Below are positions 26,892 through 35,818 of a DNA stretch of 64,000 nt, piece by piece. How positions within the stretch are numbered: the stretch's first letter is position 1; every line of letters starts with the position of its first letter. The DNA is taken from positions 1 to 64,000 of the forward strand of contig JARBUD010000003.1 in assembly GCA_029239875.1 (NCBI GenBank), written 5' to 3'. The translations under genes were made by a program, and so were the position numbers. The notes under the pieces are model-generated. The model had not been told where the DNA came from. It saw only the letters and a program-made list of their open reading frames with translations, and made no database searches. Source of the DNA: Xanthobacteraceae bacterium. Its GTDB lineage: Bacteria > Pseudomonadota > Alphaproteobacteria > Rhizobiales > Xanthobacteraceae.

Positions 26892-27389
26892 ATGTCCCCG
26901 AATGACGCATTGCGTGAGCTTTTCGACGCCGAACGTTTGTCGGTCCTGCGCTTTTTCAGGCGCGTCACGGGTTCGTCCGTTCTTGCCGAAGACCTCTCGC
27001 AGGACGTCTTTGCTCGTCTGGCTGCGGCCAATCTCGCGGCCATTTCTAATCCGCAAGCCTATATGCGGAGCGTCTCGGCCAATGTCGCGACCGACCTCAT
27101 CCGTCGCGAAAATCGGCGACGGCTCAGCCAGGCTGAAATCGACAACCTGCTCGACGCACCCGATCCGGCAGCTGATCCCGAGGCGCGGCTCATCGCCAAG
27201 GACCGCGCCGAGCGGCTGCTCAGAGCTCTCTCGGATCTGCCGGAGCGGCGGCGCGCGATTCTGCTCGCGGCGCGCCTCGAGAGAGTGCCGCACCGCGTAC
27301 TCGCGCAGGATCACGGCGTGAGCGTGCGCACCATCGAGATCGAAATTCATAAGGCGCTGGCCCACTGCGCCCGCGCGCTTGTCGACTGA
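26892..27389 (+). CDS. fecI: ECF sigma factor, FecI type
   Basis: The 165-residue protein has only sigma regions 2 (LRELFDAERLSVLRFFRRVT through SQDVFARLAA) and 4 (ALSDLPERRRAILLAARLER through GVSVRTIEIEIHKAL), the plan of FecI-like ECF sigma factors. It would direct transcription of the TonB receptor operon when released by the FecR protein encoded next. No strong ribosome site precedes the ATG. The gene order sigma, anti-sigma, receptor is the classical cell-surface signalling set. Confidence 0.93.
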   Translation: MSPNDALRELFDAERLSVLRFFRRVTGSSVLAEDLSQDVFARLAAANLAAISNPQAYMRSVSANVATDLIRRENRRRLSQAEIDNLLDAPDPAADPEARLIAKDRAERLLRALSDLPERRRAILLAARLERVPHRVLAQDHGVSVRTIEIEIHKALAHCARALVD

Positions 27390-27485
27390 CGCGGCGATGT
27401 TGTTCGCCCCCTCCCGATGACGCATATAGGCTCCTGGCCATGCCCGTCGGGCAGGCCGCCGTCCGGCATGAACCAGGATGCGTGC

Positions 27486-28418
27486 ATGAGGGGCAGTGAG
27501 GGTGTCGGGGTCGGGCCCGACGCACTTCAGGACGAGGCGATCGCATGGGTGGTCCTCCTGACCTCAGGAGAGGCCACGCTGGACGATGCCGCTCGGCTGA
27601 AGGCCTGGCGCGCGCGCAGCCCGGCCCATGAGAATGCCTTCCGTGTCGCCAGCGCGGCCTGGCGCGGAGCGGGGCACGTTGCCGTCGCGCCTCTGCGCCT
27701 GTCGCGCCGCGTTTTTTTCCTCGCAGGCGCGGGAGCGGGAACCGCGCTCGCCGCCACATGGGCGGGTGCCACTCTCGGCCTGCTGCCCGGCCTCGACCAG
27801 CTTCTCTCCGATCACGCCACCGCCGTCGGCGAACAGGCGCAAATCGATCTGCCGGACGGATCGCGCGTCGATCTCGACGGCGCCAGCGCGTTCGACGCCC
27901 GCTTCACCGACGACAGCCGCAACGTCACGCTGGTTGCCGGCGCTGCCGATTTCGAGGTTGCGGCCGACAATCGTCCGTTCCGCGTCACGGCCGGAGCCGG
28001 CGAAGTGTCGACCCGCGACGGCAGCTTCGCCATCAGTGTGGGTGCCAACCAGACCTTGATCGATTGCACACGCGGCCATCTCGACGTGACCTGCAACGGC
28101 ACGCTGACGCTGCGCGCGGGCGAGCGCGTGCGGATCTCGGGCGGCACATTGTCCACCCCGGAGCCGATCGATCCGGCCGTCGCCGCGCCGTGGCGACGTG
28201 GCTTGCTGCTCTTCGCCGACCAGCCGCTCGCGGACGTCGTCGCCGACATCAACCGTCATCGGCGCGGGCGGATCGTGCTCGCCCGCCCGGGGCTCGGCGA
28301 GCGCCGTGTCGACGGCGTGTTCCATCTAAGCCGACCGGATGAGATCGTGACCAATCTCGCGCAGTCTCTGAAGCTGCGCGAGACGTGGCTGCCGGGCGGC
28401 GTCGTGCTGCTCACCTGA
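27486..28418 (+). CDS. fecR: FecR family anti-sigma factor / signal transducer
   Basis: The protein of about 310 residues has a cytosolic DUF4880 anti-sigma segment (DEAIAWVVLLTSGEATLDDA through SPAHENAFRVASAAW) and one membrane helix (FFLAGAGAGTALAATWAGAT). It continues with the FecR periplasmic domain (VGEQAQIDLPDGSRVDLDGA and the following beta-rich stretch) and a C-terminal STN-like segment (LLLFADQPLADVVADINRHR). It relays receptor occupancy to the sigma factor. The ATG at 27486 has AGGA about 8 bases upstream; ATGs at 27468 and 27417 are alternatives. Confidence 0.92.
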   Translation: MRGSEGVGVGPDALQDEAIAWVVLLTSGEATLDDAARLKAWRARSPAHENAFRVASAAWRGAGHVAVAPLRLSRRVFFLAGAGAGTALAATWAGATLGLLPGLDQLLSDHATAVGEQAQIDLPDGSRVDLDGASAFDARFTDDSRNVTLVAGAADFEVAADNRPFRVTAGAGEVSTRDGSFAISVGANQTLIDCTRGHLDVTCNGTLTLRAGERVRISGGTLSTPEPIDPAVAAPWRRGLLLFADQPLADVVADINRHRRGRIVLARPGLGERRVDGVFHLSRPDEIVTNLAQSLKLRETWLPGGVVLLT

Positions 28419-28517
28419 TTTTTTCACAAACCGGATTCGGGTCCGGCGCTGTGCGTCGTCTTGATCTCCGAGAGGGTGCCTCGACGCATCCGGGGACTCA
28501 AGACGGGGATTGCACGA

Positions 28518-30947
28518 ATGACGGGGACGACGAAGGCCCGCACGCGGCGCGCTGCACTGCTTGCCGGGAGCGCGCTGATAGCGCTCGCGCTGGGTACGGC
28601 GGACAGGGCTTTGGCACAGGGCGCCACGCCTGCGACGACCACGCAGGCGGTCGTCTACGCGATTCCTCCCGGCACGGTCTCCGGCGCGCTCGCCGCGTTC
28701 GGCGCCACCAGCGGCGTGCAGATCGTCTACGACAGCGTGATCGCACGCGGCCTCACCTCGCCTGGCGTCTCCGGCAGGCGCACGCCCGAGCAGGCGCTCG
28801 GCGAACTGCTCTCCGGCACCAACCTCAACTGGCGCTTCACCTCGCCGCGCTCGGTGACGATCGAGGCGCCCGCGCCCGCCTCCACCGCTGCAGTGGTGGT
28901 GAGCGAGGACATGATCGAGCTCGACGCCATCACCGTCTCCGGCGAGAAGCTGACCCGCGATCTCGCGAACGTCTATTCCAGCGTCGGGGTCGTCACCGGC
29001 CAGCAATTCTTCGACTACGCGATCGAGGATTTGGGCGGCGCGCTAAACAAGCTCGCCAATACGCGCCTCAATTCGGCCAATCGAGGCAATAGCGGCATCG
29101 TCATTCGCGGCCTGTCGTCGGACGGCGTCAGCCAGCCCACCAGTTCCTCGCCCACCATCGCGCTCATCGTTGACGGCGCCTCGCAGAACGGCGAGGGCTT
29201 GCGTCGCGGCAATCGCGGCACCTGGGACGTCGCCGAGGTCGAGGTTTTTCGCGGCCCGCAATCGACCCTGCAGGGCCGCAACGCCATGGGCGGCGCGGTC
29301 ATCGTCAACACCAACGACCCGACCTGGACCTACGAGGCGGCGCTGGAAGGCGACCTCGCGACCTCTTCGGACTCCGGCAGCTTCGCCAACGGCGCCTTCA
29401 TGCTGTCGGGGCCGATGATCGAGGACCAGCTCGCATTCCGTGTGACCGGACAATATTTTCAGGACGATGCCGACATCATCTATAGTGATCCCCTGAACAA
29501 CACGCTTGATGATGGCCATTTCGGCCAAACACGCGCCAAGTTTCTCTTCAAGCCCTCGTCGCTCGACGGTTTCGAGGCGCTTCTCACCATCAGCCATACC
29601 GAAGACAAGCCCGGCACGGCGACGGCTACCGGCCCCAACTTCTTCGCGCGACGCTTCGACGGCGACAACTCGGCCGTGGAAATCCGTGAAACGGATGTCA
29701 CCAATGTCGTTGCGAACATCTCGCAGCGGCTTGGGGAAGGCGTCACCTTCCGTTCGGTCACCGCCTATATCGACACCAACGCGGCCATCGACAGCCCGGC
29801 CGGCGCCTCGACCTTCGTTCGCGACGAATTGCGTTCGGGCGGTGACATAACCGAGGATCTGCGCCTTGAGCTGGAAGACGGCGTGCGCGCGATCAGCGGC
29901 GTGCTCGGGTTCAATTTCGGTCGCTTCAGCCTCGACCGCGATTCGAGCATCACGGTGAACTACCCCAACCTCGGACTGATCGATACACTCTATCAGGATC
30001 TCGTCGGCACCAATGTCCTGACCTCCTACGCGCTCTATGCCGATCTGCGCTACGCCTTCGCCGACCGTTGGTCGCTGCTGTTTGGCGGCCGGCTCGGTTA
30101 CGAGGAGGTCGAGGTCACCAATCAGGGTGAGGTGCTGAATCTGGCAACCTTCGGCTATGACCAGATCGACCAGAACGCCTCGACAGACTATCTCCTCGCC
30201 CTGCCGAAGCTCGGCATCGCTTATGAGATCGATGACAAGCAGACCATCGCCTTCACGATGAGCGAAGGTTTCCGCGCCGGCTTCGCGGCCATCGATACTT
30301 TCGGGAACCCTTATGAAGTCGAGCCGGAAACCCTGTGGGCCTATGAGGCATCGTATCGGTCGAAGTGGTTCGACGATCGGCTCGAGTTCAACGCCAATGC
30401 CTTCTACTACGAATACGACGATCTGCAGATCGCCGTGGAGGATCCCAACCCTCTGAACCGGCAGTCCATCACACGCAATGCGGGCAAAGCGCATGCTTAT
30501 GGCGGCGAACTCGAGTTACGCGCCCGTGTAACCCAGGAATTCACCGCCTTCGCCTCCGTAGGCTTGTTGAAGACCGAACTCGATACTGCGGTGATGAACA
30601 CCGGCGATTACAGCGGCAACGAGTTCCCCGAGGCGCCGGCGGTAACGGTCAATATTGGCGGCGTCTACCGGCACGCTTCCGGCTTCTTCGCCTCTGCCGA
30701 CCTCGTCTACACAGACAGCTACTACTCGGTCGGCGATGTCGCCAATTCGCCGGATGAGAAGGTTCCGGCTTTTACCATCGTGAACGCCGCGCTCGGCTAC
30801 GAGGCCGAGACGTGGTCCCTCACGCTCTACGCCAAGAACATCTTCGACGAGCAGTACCTCACCGGCATCTATGCCGACAACGTCAAGTCTGAGGCGACGC
30901 TTGGCGACGGTCGCATGATCGGCGTGCGCGCGCGCGCCACCTTCTAA
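28518..30947 (+). CDS. TonB-dependent transducer-type receptor with STN domain (FecA-like)
   Basis: The 809-residue outer-membrane receptor has a signal peptide (cleavage after ALAQ) and an N-terminal STN signalling domain (about 42-105, VYAIPPGTVSGALAAFGATS, ending in FTSPRSVTIEA). A TonB-box-like IELDAITVSGEK, a plug domain (about 140-250, including IVIRGLSSDGVSQ and EVEVFRGPQSTLQGRNAMGG) and a 22-strand barrel ending in terminal Phe follow. The STN domain plus the adjacent fecI/fecR genes show that it senses as well as imports. The substrate is probably a ferric siderophore or ferric carboxylate. The ATG at 28518 is preferred (GGGGA upstream) over 28461. Confidence 0.94.
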   Translation: MTGTTKARTRRAALLAGSALIALALGTADRALAQGATPATTTQAVVYAIPPGTVSGALAAFGATSGVQIVYDSVIARGLTSPGVSGRRTPEQALGELLSGTNLNWRFTSPRSVTIEAPAPASTAAVVVSEDMIELDAITVSGEKLTRDLANVYSSVGVVTGQQFFDYAIEDLGGALNKLANTRLNSANRGNSGIVIRGLSSDGVSQPTSSSPTIALIVDGASQNGEGLRRGNRGTWDVAEVEVFRGPQSTLQGRNAMGGAVIVNTNDPTWTYEAALEGDLATSSDSGSFANGAFMLSGPMIEDQLAFRVTGQYFQDDADIIYSDPLNNTLDDGHFGQTRAKFLFKPSSLDGFEALLTISHTEDKPGTATATGPNFFARRFDGDNSAVEIRETDVTNVVANISQRLGEGVTFRSVTAYIDTNAAIDSPAGASTFVRDELRSGGDITEDLRLELEDGVRAISGVLGFNFGRFSLDRDSSITVNYPNLGLIDTLYQDLVGTNVLTSYALYADLRYAFADRWSLLFGGRLGYEEVEVTNQGEVLNLATFGYDQIDQNASTDYLLALPKLGIAYEIDDKQTIAFTMSEGFRAGFAAIDTFGNPYEVEPETLWAYEASYRSKWFDDRLEFNANAFYYEYDDLQIAVEDPNPLNRQSITRNAGKAHAYGGELELRARVTQEFTAFASVGLLKTELDTAVMNTGDYSGNEFPEAPAVTVNIGGVYRHASGFFASADLVYTDSYYSVGDVANSPDEKVPAFTIVNAALGYEAETWSLTLYAKNIFDEQYLTGIYADNVKSEATLGDGRMIGVRARATF

Positions 30948-30966
30948 TGCCGACGGGATCGACGGC

Positions 30967-31908
30967 ATGAGCGCGCCGCCGGCCAGCGCGTGCGAGACGA
31001 TGGAGGCGGCGCGGATCATCGGCGCCGCCTTTGGCGTTCTCGCGCGCCACTGGAAACTGCCGGAAGCCGATTGCGGCCCAGTGGAGCCGGGCTTCACGTC
31101 GGTCGCCCAGCTGTTCGCAACCGACGGCTTCCTCGACGCCATGCTGGCACGCCAGCAACAGGCGACGCCGGGCCTCGACGCCAAGGGCGCGGCAGCCTTC
31201 TTCGTTACCGAATATTCCAACCTGCTCGGCATCATCGCGGCGGTGGCGTTTCTGTCGCAAGGCCTCGTTCCGGACCTGTCGGCGCGGAACTGCGCGCTCT
31301 CGGCACACCTCCCGGCGGGCGAGCCGCCGCACGTGCGGCTGCGGCTTCTGCGCCCTGCCGGCGTAACGGATCGCCCATCGACGGTATCGTCGGCCCTTCT
31401 CCAGTCCGTCGATCATGCCGGGCTGTGCGATGCCCTCGGCCGGGCTCTCGAAGCCCATATGGCGCCGCTGATCCACAGCCTGCACCTGCGCACCGGCCTT
31501 CCGCCGCGAGCCATGTGGCGGCTGGTCGGCGACGCCGTTGCCGTGAGGTTTCTAGAGGCCGGCCGGCAGTTCGGCTGCGAGGAGACGGCGAAGGAGGACG
31601 TCATGGCAGCGCTCACGCGGCCCGACTCTCCGCTTGCCAATCGGCAGCTGCATTTCTTCGACATCGAGATCTTCGACGACACGCCACCGCGCCGATTGCT
31701 CGCCCGCCGCACCTTCCGTGCGCGCGGCGGCTGCTGCCGCTTCTACACGGCGCCGGGAGGCTCGCTCTGCACCAGTTGCGTGCTGGTCAAGCCGGCCGAG
31801 CGGCGCCGGCGGATCGAGACGCGGATGCGTACCGATCTCGACCTTCCACCGCTCCCGTGCGCCGACCAGCACGGCGCGGTGGCGCGGGCCGAAGGAGACG
31901 ACACATGA
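30967..31908 (+). CDS. fhuF: FhuF-like siderophore-iron reductase
   Basis: The 313-residue cytosolic protein has the FhuF C-terminal cysteine motif, CC-x10-C-x2-C within GGCCRFYTAPGGSLCTSCVL, which ligates an unusual [2Fe-2S] cluster in E. coli FhuF. The body (GFTSVAQLFATDGFLDAMLA through VTEYSNLLGIIAAVAFLSQG) fits the IucA/FhuF ferric reductase family. It would strip iron from the imported siderophore by reduction. It starts 19 bases after the receptor, and its stop overlaps the next start (ATGA). Confidence 0.85.
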   Translation: MSAPPASACETMEAARIIGAAFGVLARHWKLPEADCGPVEPGFTSVAQLFATDGFLDAMLARQQQATPGLDAKGAAAFFVTEYSNLLGIIAAVAFLSQGLVPDLSARNCALSAHLPAGEPPHVRLRLLRPAGVTDRPSTVSSALLQSVDHAGLCDALGRALEAHMAPLIHSLHLRTGLPPRAMWRLVGDAVAVRFLEAGRQFGCEETAKEDVMAALTRPDSPLANRQLHFFDIEIFDDTPPRRLLARRTFRARGGCCRFYTAPGGSLCTSCVLVKPAERRRRIETRMRTDLDLPPLPCADQHGAVARAEGDDT

Positions 31909-32834
31909 CACGCGCGCTCTTCGCCCTTGCGTTCGGCCTGATGCTGCTCGGTGCGCTCGGCGCACCGGCCCAGGCCACCTGCGGTTGGCGTCTGGTCGAA
32001 TCTCCGGAAGTTCTGCACGCGCCGATCTGCGTACCGAACGACCCGAAGCGCATCGTCGTGCTCGACCCGACCTTCAGCCTCGGCATGGGGCTCGAACTGG
32101 AACTTCCGCTGATCGGCGCTCCTCTTGCGGTAATGAGCGACGGTGCCCTGCGCGAGAAGGCGCTGGCGCGCGGGGTGATCGACCTCGGCAGTTTCATGGA
32201 GCCCAGCGTCGAGCGCATCGTCGCGCTGAGGCCCGATCTCATTATCGGAGGATCGCAGGCCGACAGGGCCTATCCGCTGCTCTCGCAACTCGCGCCGACG
32301 GTGCTGATCGGTGCCGAGGATTGGAAATCCTACTTCCGGCTCATTGCAGGGGTCACAGGACGGAGCGAGCGGGCCGAGCGCCTTCTGGCTGATTACGACA
32401 GCCGCGTCGCTGCGCTGAAATCCCGCCTGCCGGAGCGTACCGTCTCGGTCGTGCGCATCACGCCATGGGACTTCCAGGTCTATCTCGACAGTCCCAACGC
32501 CTACGGCCCCTTCGCCGTCCTGCGCGATGTGGGCATTCGGCGCTCAGCCTACGAAACCACCGAGAGCAGACAGGCCCTCAAGCGCCCGGACTGGGAGGCC
32601 CTTGCCGGGCTCGATGGCGATATCCTGCTCTACATCGTCGGTGGCGTGAACAACTCCGCGACCAACGGCCGTCACGAGGAGGTGCTCGCCAATCCGCTCT
32701 GGCAGATGCTGCCCGCCGTGAAAGCCGGGCGCGTCCATCGCCTCGATCCGGCGATCTGGATGGAGTTCAGCGGCGTCGGATCGGCCCACCGCGTACTCGA
32801 CGACGTCGAGCGCTTCGTGGTCGCCGCCCCATGA
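31905..32834 (+). CDS. Iron-siderophore ABC transporter substrate-binding protein (FecB-like)
   Basis: This 309-residue class III (BtuF/FecB-like) periplasmic binding protein has a signal peptide with cleavage near AQATC; the following cysteine is not in a convincing lipobox. Family landmarks include PKRIVVLDPTFSLGMGLELE, DLGSFMEPSVERIVALRPDL and LAPTVLIG, and the C-terminal VKAGRVHRLDPAIWMEFSGV. It delivers the ferric complex to the permease pair. ATGA overlaps join it to both neighbours, and GAAGGAG precedes its ATG. Confidence 0.92.
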   Translation: MTRALFALAFGLMLLGALGAPAQATCGWRLVESPEVLHAPICVPNDPKRIVVLDPTFSLGMGLELELPLIGAPLAVMSDGALREKALARGVIDLGSFMEPSVERIVALRPDLIIGGSQADRAYPLLSQLAPTVLIGAEDWKSYFRLIAGVTGRSERAERLLADYDSRVAALKSRLPERTVSVVRITPWDFQVYLDSPNAYGPFAVLRDVGIRRSAYETTESRQALKRPDWEALAGLDGDILLYIVGGVNNSATNGRHEEVLANPLWQMLPAVKAGRVHRLDPAIWMEFSGVGSAHRVLDDVERFVVAAP

Positions 32835-33868
32835 GTCCACCTGCCGAGATCGCATCCGCCCCGCCGGGACGCGGGGCGGATTTTGCTCGTGGCATCGGCC
32901 TTGCCGTTGCACTCGCCCTCCTGCCGCTGCTCGCCTTCTGGGCGGTCAATGTCGGCAGCGTGCCGATCCCGCTGGATGGGCTGCTGGCCGGGGTGCTCGA
33001 TTTCGATGGTTCGCGCGAGCATGTGATCCTGCGCGAGGTCCGCCTGCCGCGCGTGCTGGCCGGGCTGCTCGTCGGTGCGCAACTGGCCGTCGCGGGAGCA
33101 ATCATGCAGGCCGTCACCGCCAACCCGCTCGCCTCGCCCGGTCTTCTGGGTATCAATGCGGGAGCGGCGTTCGCGGTGGTGCTGGCCATCGCGCTGGCAG
33201 GGTTCGACGGGACGGGCACGCTGATGTGGTTCGCCTTCCTCGGCGCGGGAACGGCGGCCGTCGCCGTCTATATGCTCGGCTCGGCGGGCCGAGGCGGGGC
33301 GACGCCCTTGAAGCTGGCGTTGGCCGGTGCCGTGCTCACGGCGTTTCTCGCCTCGCTGACCACCACGATTCTCCTGCGCGACGAGAACACGCTCGACAGC
33401 GTAAGGCTCTGGTCGGTCGGCAGCCTGAGCGGACGGCCGGTCGATGCCGTCGCCGCTATCGCGCCGTGGGGAGTGGCGGGCCTGATGGGCGCCGTGCTGG
33501 CCAGCCGTCCGGTCATGACGCTCAGCCTCGGCAGTGAGGTCGCGAGCGCGCTCGGCCAGAACCTCGCTCTGTGGCGTGCCGTCAGCGCGGTGCTCGTCGT
33601 GTTGCTTGCCGGCTCAGCGGTCGCGCTCGCCGGCCCTGTCGGTTTCGTCGGACTGGTGGTGCCGCATGTCGCGCGATTGCTCGTCGGCCCGGATTACCGC
33701 TGGATCATCGCCTACAGCGCGCCCCTCGGCGCGGGTCTGGTCATCATCGCCGATACGGGCCTGCGCTGGGTCGCCGGGATCGACCTGCCGGTCGGGATCA
33801 CCATGGCGATGATCGGTGCGCCGGTCTTCATCGCACTGGTCCGCCGACGGGGGTGGAACCTGCGATGA
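32831..33868 (+). CDS. FecCD-family iron ABC transporter permease 1
   Basis: The 345-residue inner-membrane permease has about ten hydrophobic segments. The FecCD signatures are REVRLPRVLAGLLVGAQLAV, GAIMQAVTANPLASPGLLGI and GPVGFVGLVVPHVARLLVGP, the last being the ATPase-contacting loop. It pairs with the next gene to form the membrane channel. The start overlaps the preceding stop by four bases (ATGA). Confidence 0.94.
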   Translation: MSPPAEIASAPPGRGADFARGIGLAVALALLPLLAFWAVNVGSVPIPLDGLLAGVLDFDGSREHVILREVRLPRVLAGLLVGAQLAVAGAIMQAVTANPLASPGLLGINAGAAFAVVLAIALAGFDGTGTLMWFAFLGAGTAAVAVYMLGSAGRGGATPLKLALAGAVLTAFLASLTTTILLRDENTLDSVRLWSVGSLSGRPVDAVAAIAPWGVAGLMGAVLASRPVMTLSLGSEVASALGQNLALWRAVSAVLVVLLAGSAVALAGPVGFVGLVVPHVARLLVGPDYRWIIAYSAPLGAGLVIIADTGLRWVAGIDLPVGITMAMIGAPVFIALVRRRGWNLR

Positions 33869-34821
33869 TCGCGGCCCTGGCCCTCCCGGCCGTGCTCACC
33901 CTCGTGCTTGCCGTACTTGCTCTCGCCTGGGGCGATGCGGGCCTCGCACCGGCGGACATCGCGGCGGCGCTGTCGGGCGACCCGGTGGCCGGCATCGTCG
34001 TCGGTTCGCTCCGGGCCCCTCGGGTGGCCACGGCGCTGCTCGTCGGCGCGTGCCTCGCGGTCGCGGGCGCGATCACCCAGGCGGTGATGCGCAATCCGCT
34101 CGCCGAACCCGGGTTGCTGGGCATCAACGGGGGCGCCGGGCTTGGCGTCACCCTCCTCATCGTCCACCTCACCGGCCCCATCGGCCGATGGCTGCCGGTC
34201 GCCGGCTTCGCAGGCGCCGCCCTCGCCGCCGGGACGATCTACGCGCTGTCATGGCGCGGGGGGATGTCGTCGATCCGGCTGATCCTCATGGGTATCGGCG
34301 TGTCCGCGCTGACCGGAGCCGGCATCGCTTTCCTCACTGCCTTTGGGGATGTGCGGGAGGTCCAGCGCGCCATGGGCTGGATGGCCGGAAGCCTCTATGG
34401 CTCCGACTGGGCCCGCATTTCCTGGCTCGTGACGTGGTCCGCGCCGGCGCTGGCCGCGACGTGGCTCCTCGCCCGCGAGCTTGACCTGCTCGGCTTCGAT
34501 GACGACTGCGTGCAAGGCCTCGGGCTGCGGCTCCACCTGATGCGCGGCGTGCTGATCCTGCTATGCACGCTGATCGCGGGGGCTGCCGTCGCAACGGCCG
34601 GACCGATCGCGTTCATAGGCCTGCTCGCCCCGCATCTGGCACGCCTCTCGATCAAGGGCGGCCATGTCATACGCCTCCCCACTGCCGCTCTCTACGGCGC
34701 CCTCCTGCTTCTTGCCGCCGACCTCGTGGCGCGCAGCCTGATGCTCCCGGCCGGCATCCTCACCCCGATGATCGGTGTGCCATTCATCGGATTTCTTCTG
34801 CGGAAACAGCGCGATGAGTGA
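33865..34821 (+). CDS. FecCD-family iron ABC transporter permease 2
   Basis: The 318-residue second permease shows the same landmarks as its partner: SLRAPRVATALLVGACLAVA, GAITQAVMRNPLAEPGLLGI and GPIAFIGLLAPHLARLSIKG. The two permeases are clearly paralogous and would form a heterodimer. It overlaps the first permease by four bases and the ATPase start by eight. Confidence 0.94.
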   Translation: MIAALALPAVLTLVLAVLALAWGDAGLAPADIAAALSGDPVAGIVVGSLRAPRVATALLVGACLAVAGAITQAVMRNPLAEPGLLGINGGAGLGVTLLIVHLTGPIGRWLPVAGFAGAALAAGTIYALSWRGGMSSIRLILMGIGVSALTGAGIAFLTAFGDVREVQRAMGWMAGSLYGSDWARISWLVTWSAPALAATWLLARELDLLGFDDDCVQGLGLRLHLMRGVLILLCTLIAGAAVATAGPIAFIGLLAPHLARLSIKGGHVIRLPTAALYGALLLLAADLVARSLMLPAGILTPMIGVPFIGFLLRKQRDE

Positions 34822-35608
34822 AATGACCGCCACGGCGCGCCTCGAAGCCCGCTCGATCACGGTCGGATATTCCAACCGTGACGTCCTTCGCGACCTCACG
34901 CTCTCGGTGCCGCCCGGCCGCTTTACGGCGCTGCTTGGCCCCAATGGCAGCGGAAAATCCACCTTGCTTCGTGCTCTCGCGGGGCTCGCCCGCCCCTCCG
35001 CCGGCGAGGTGATGCTCAATGCGGCCGCGATGAGGACCATGTCGCGCAGGCAGATCGCCCGCCATCTCAGCCTGCTGCCGCAGACGCCCCGCGCACCGGA
35101 CGACATATCCGTGCGCGATCTCGTGGCGCAGGGTCGTTATCCGCATCGAGGCCTGTTCAAACCATGGTCTTCCATGGATCGGGAAATCTGCACCCGTGCG
35201 ATGGAGATGACCGCCGTCGCCGATCTGGAAGCGAAGTCCCTCGGCCATCTCTCAGGCGGCCAGCGGCAACGGGCGTGGATTGCGATGACCCTGGCGCAGT
35301 CCACCGACATGCTTCTGCTTGACGAACCGACGACCTACCTCGACATCGCCCATCAACTGGATGTTCTGGATTTGCTCCGGCGCCTGGTCCGCGACGAGGG
35401 CAAGACTGTCGTTGCCGTTCTTCACGACATCAATCACGCGGCCCGCTTCGCGGATCATCTGTGTTTACTGAAGGAAGGTGAAATCGTCGCGAGTGGCCCG
35501 CCGGGGGAGATCATTCAGGCGAGGCATCTCAGAACGGTGTTCTCAATCGACGCGACCATCATTCATGATCCGATTGATGAAGTTCCCATCTGCATCGCAA
35601 GAAGATGA
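34814..35608 (+). CDS. Iron ABC transporter ATP-binding protein (FecE-like)
   Basis: The 264-residue ATPase has Walker A (GPNGSGKST), Q-loop (LLPQTPRAPDDISVRDLVAQ), the signature LSGGQRQRAWIAMTLAQ, Walker B (MLLLDEPTTYLD) and H-loop (VLHDINHAAR), all intact. It powers the two FecCD permeases. It is the last gene of the operon; the convergent FAD oxidoreductase gene ends 210 bases further on. No strong terminator is visible in that gap. Confidence 0.95.
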   Translation: MSEMTATARLEARSITVGYSNRDVLRDLTLSVPPGRFTALLGPNGSGKSTLLRALAGLARPSAGEVMLNAAAMRTMSRRQIARHLSLLPQTPRAPDDISVRDLVAQGRYPHRGLFKPWSSMDREICTRAMEMTAVADLEAKSLGHLSGGQRQRAWIAMTLAQSTDMLLLDEPTTYLDIAHQLDVLDLLRRLVRDEGKTVVAVLHDINHAARFADHLCLLKEGEIVASGPPGEIIQARHLRTVFSIDATIIHDPIDEVPICIARR

Positions 35609-35818
35609 TTTCATCCGAGCGTCCGGGCGCAACCTGATTTCACGCCTCCTAACATGATCGGCATTGCCGTCGCGTTTCGCCGTTCGCCACGCATACGATT
35701 GATCAATAATACTCAGCGCGTTCAACGCCTCTGGTACAATTTTCCCGTTGCCTTCAATCCGTAATCTGTCTGCAAGCGCGTCAATGCTTCCCGCGCGGCG
35801 CCCTTCGTGCACGAGGGT

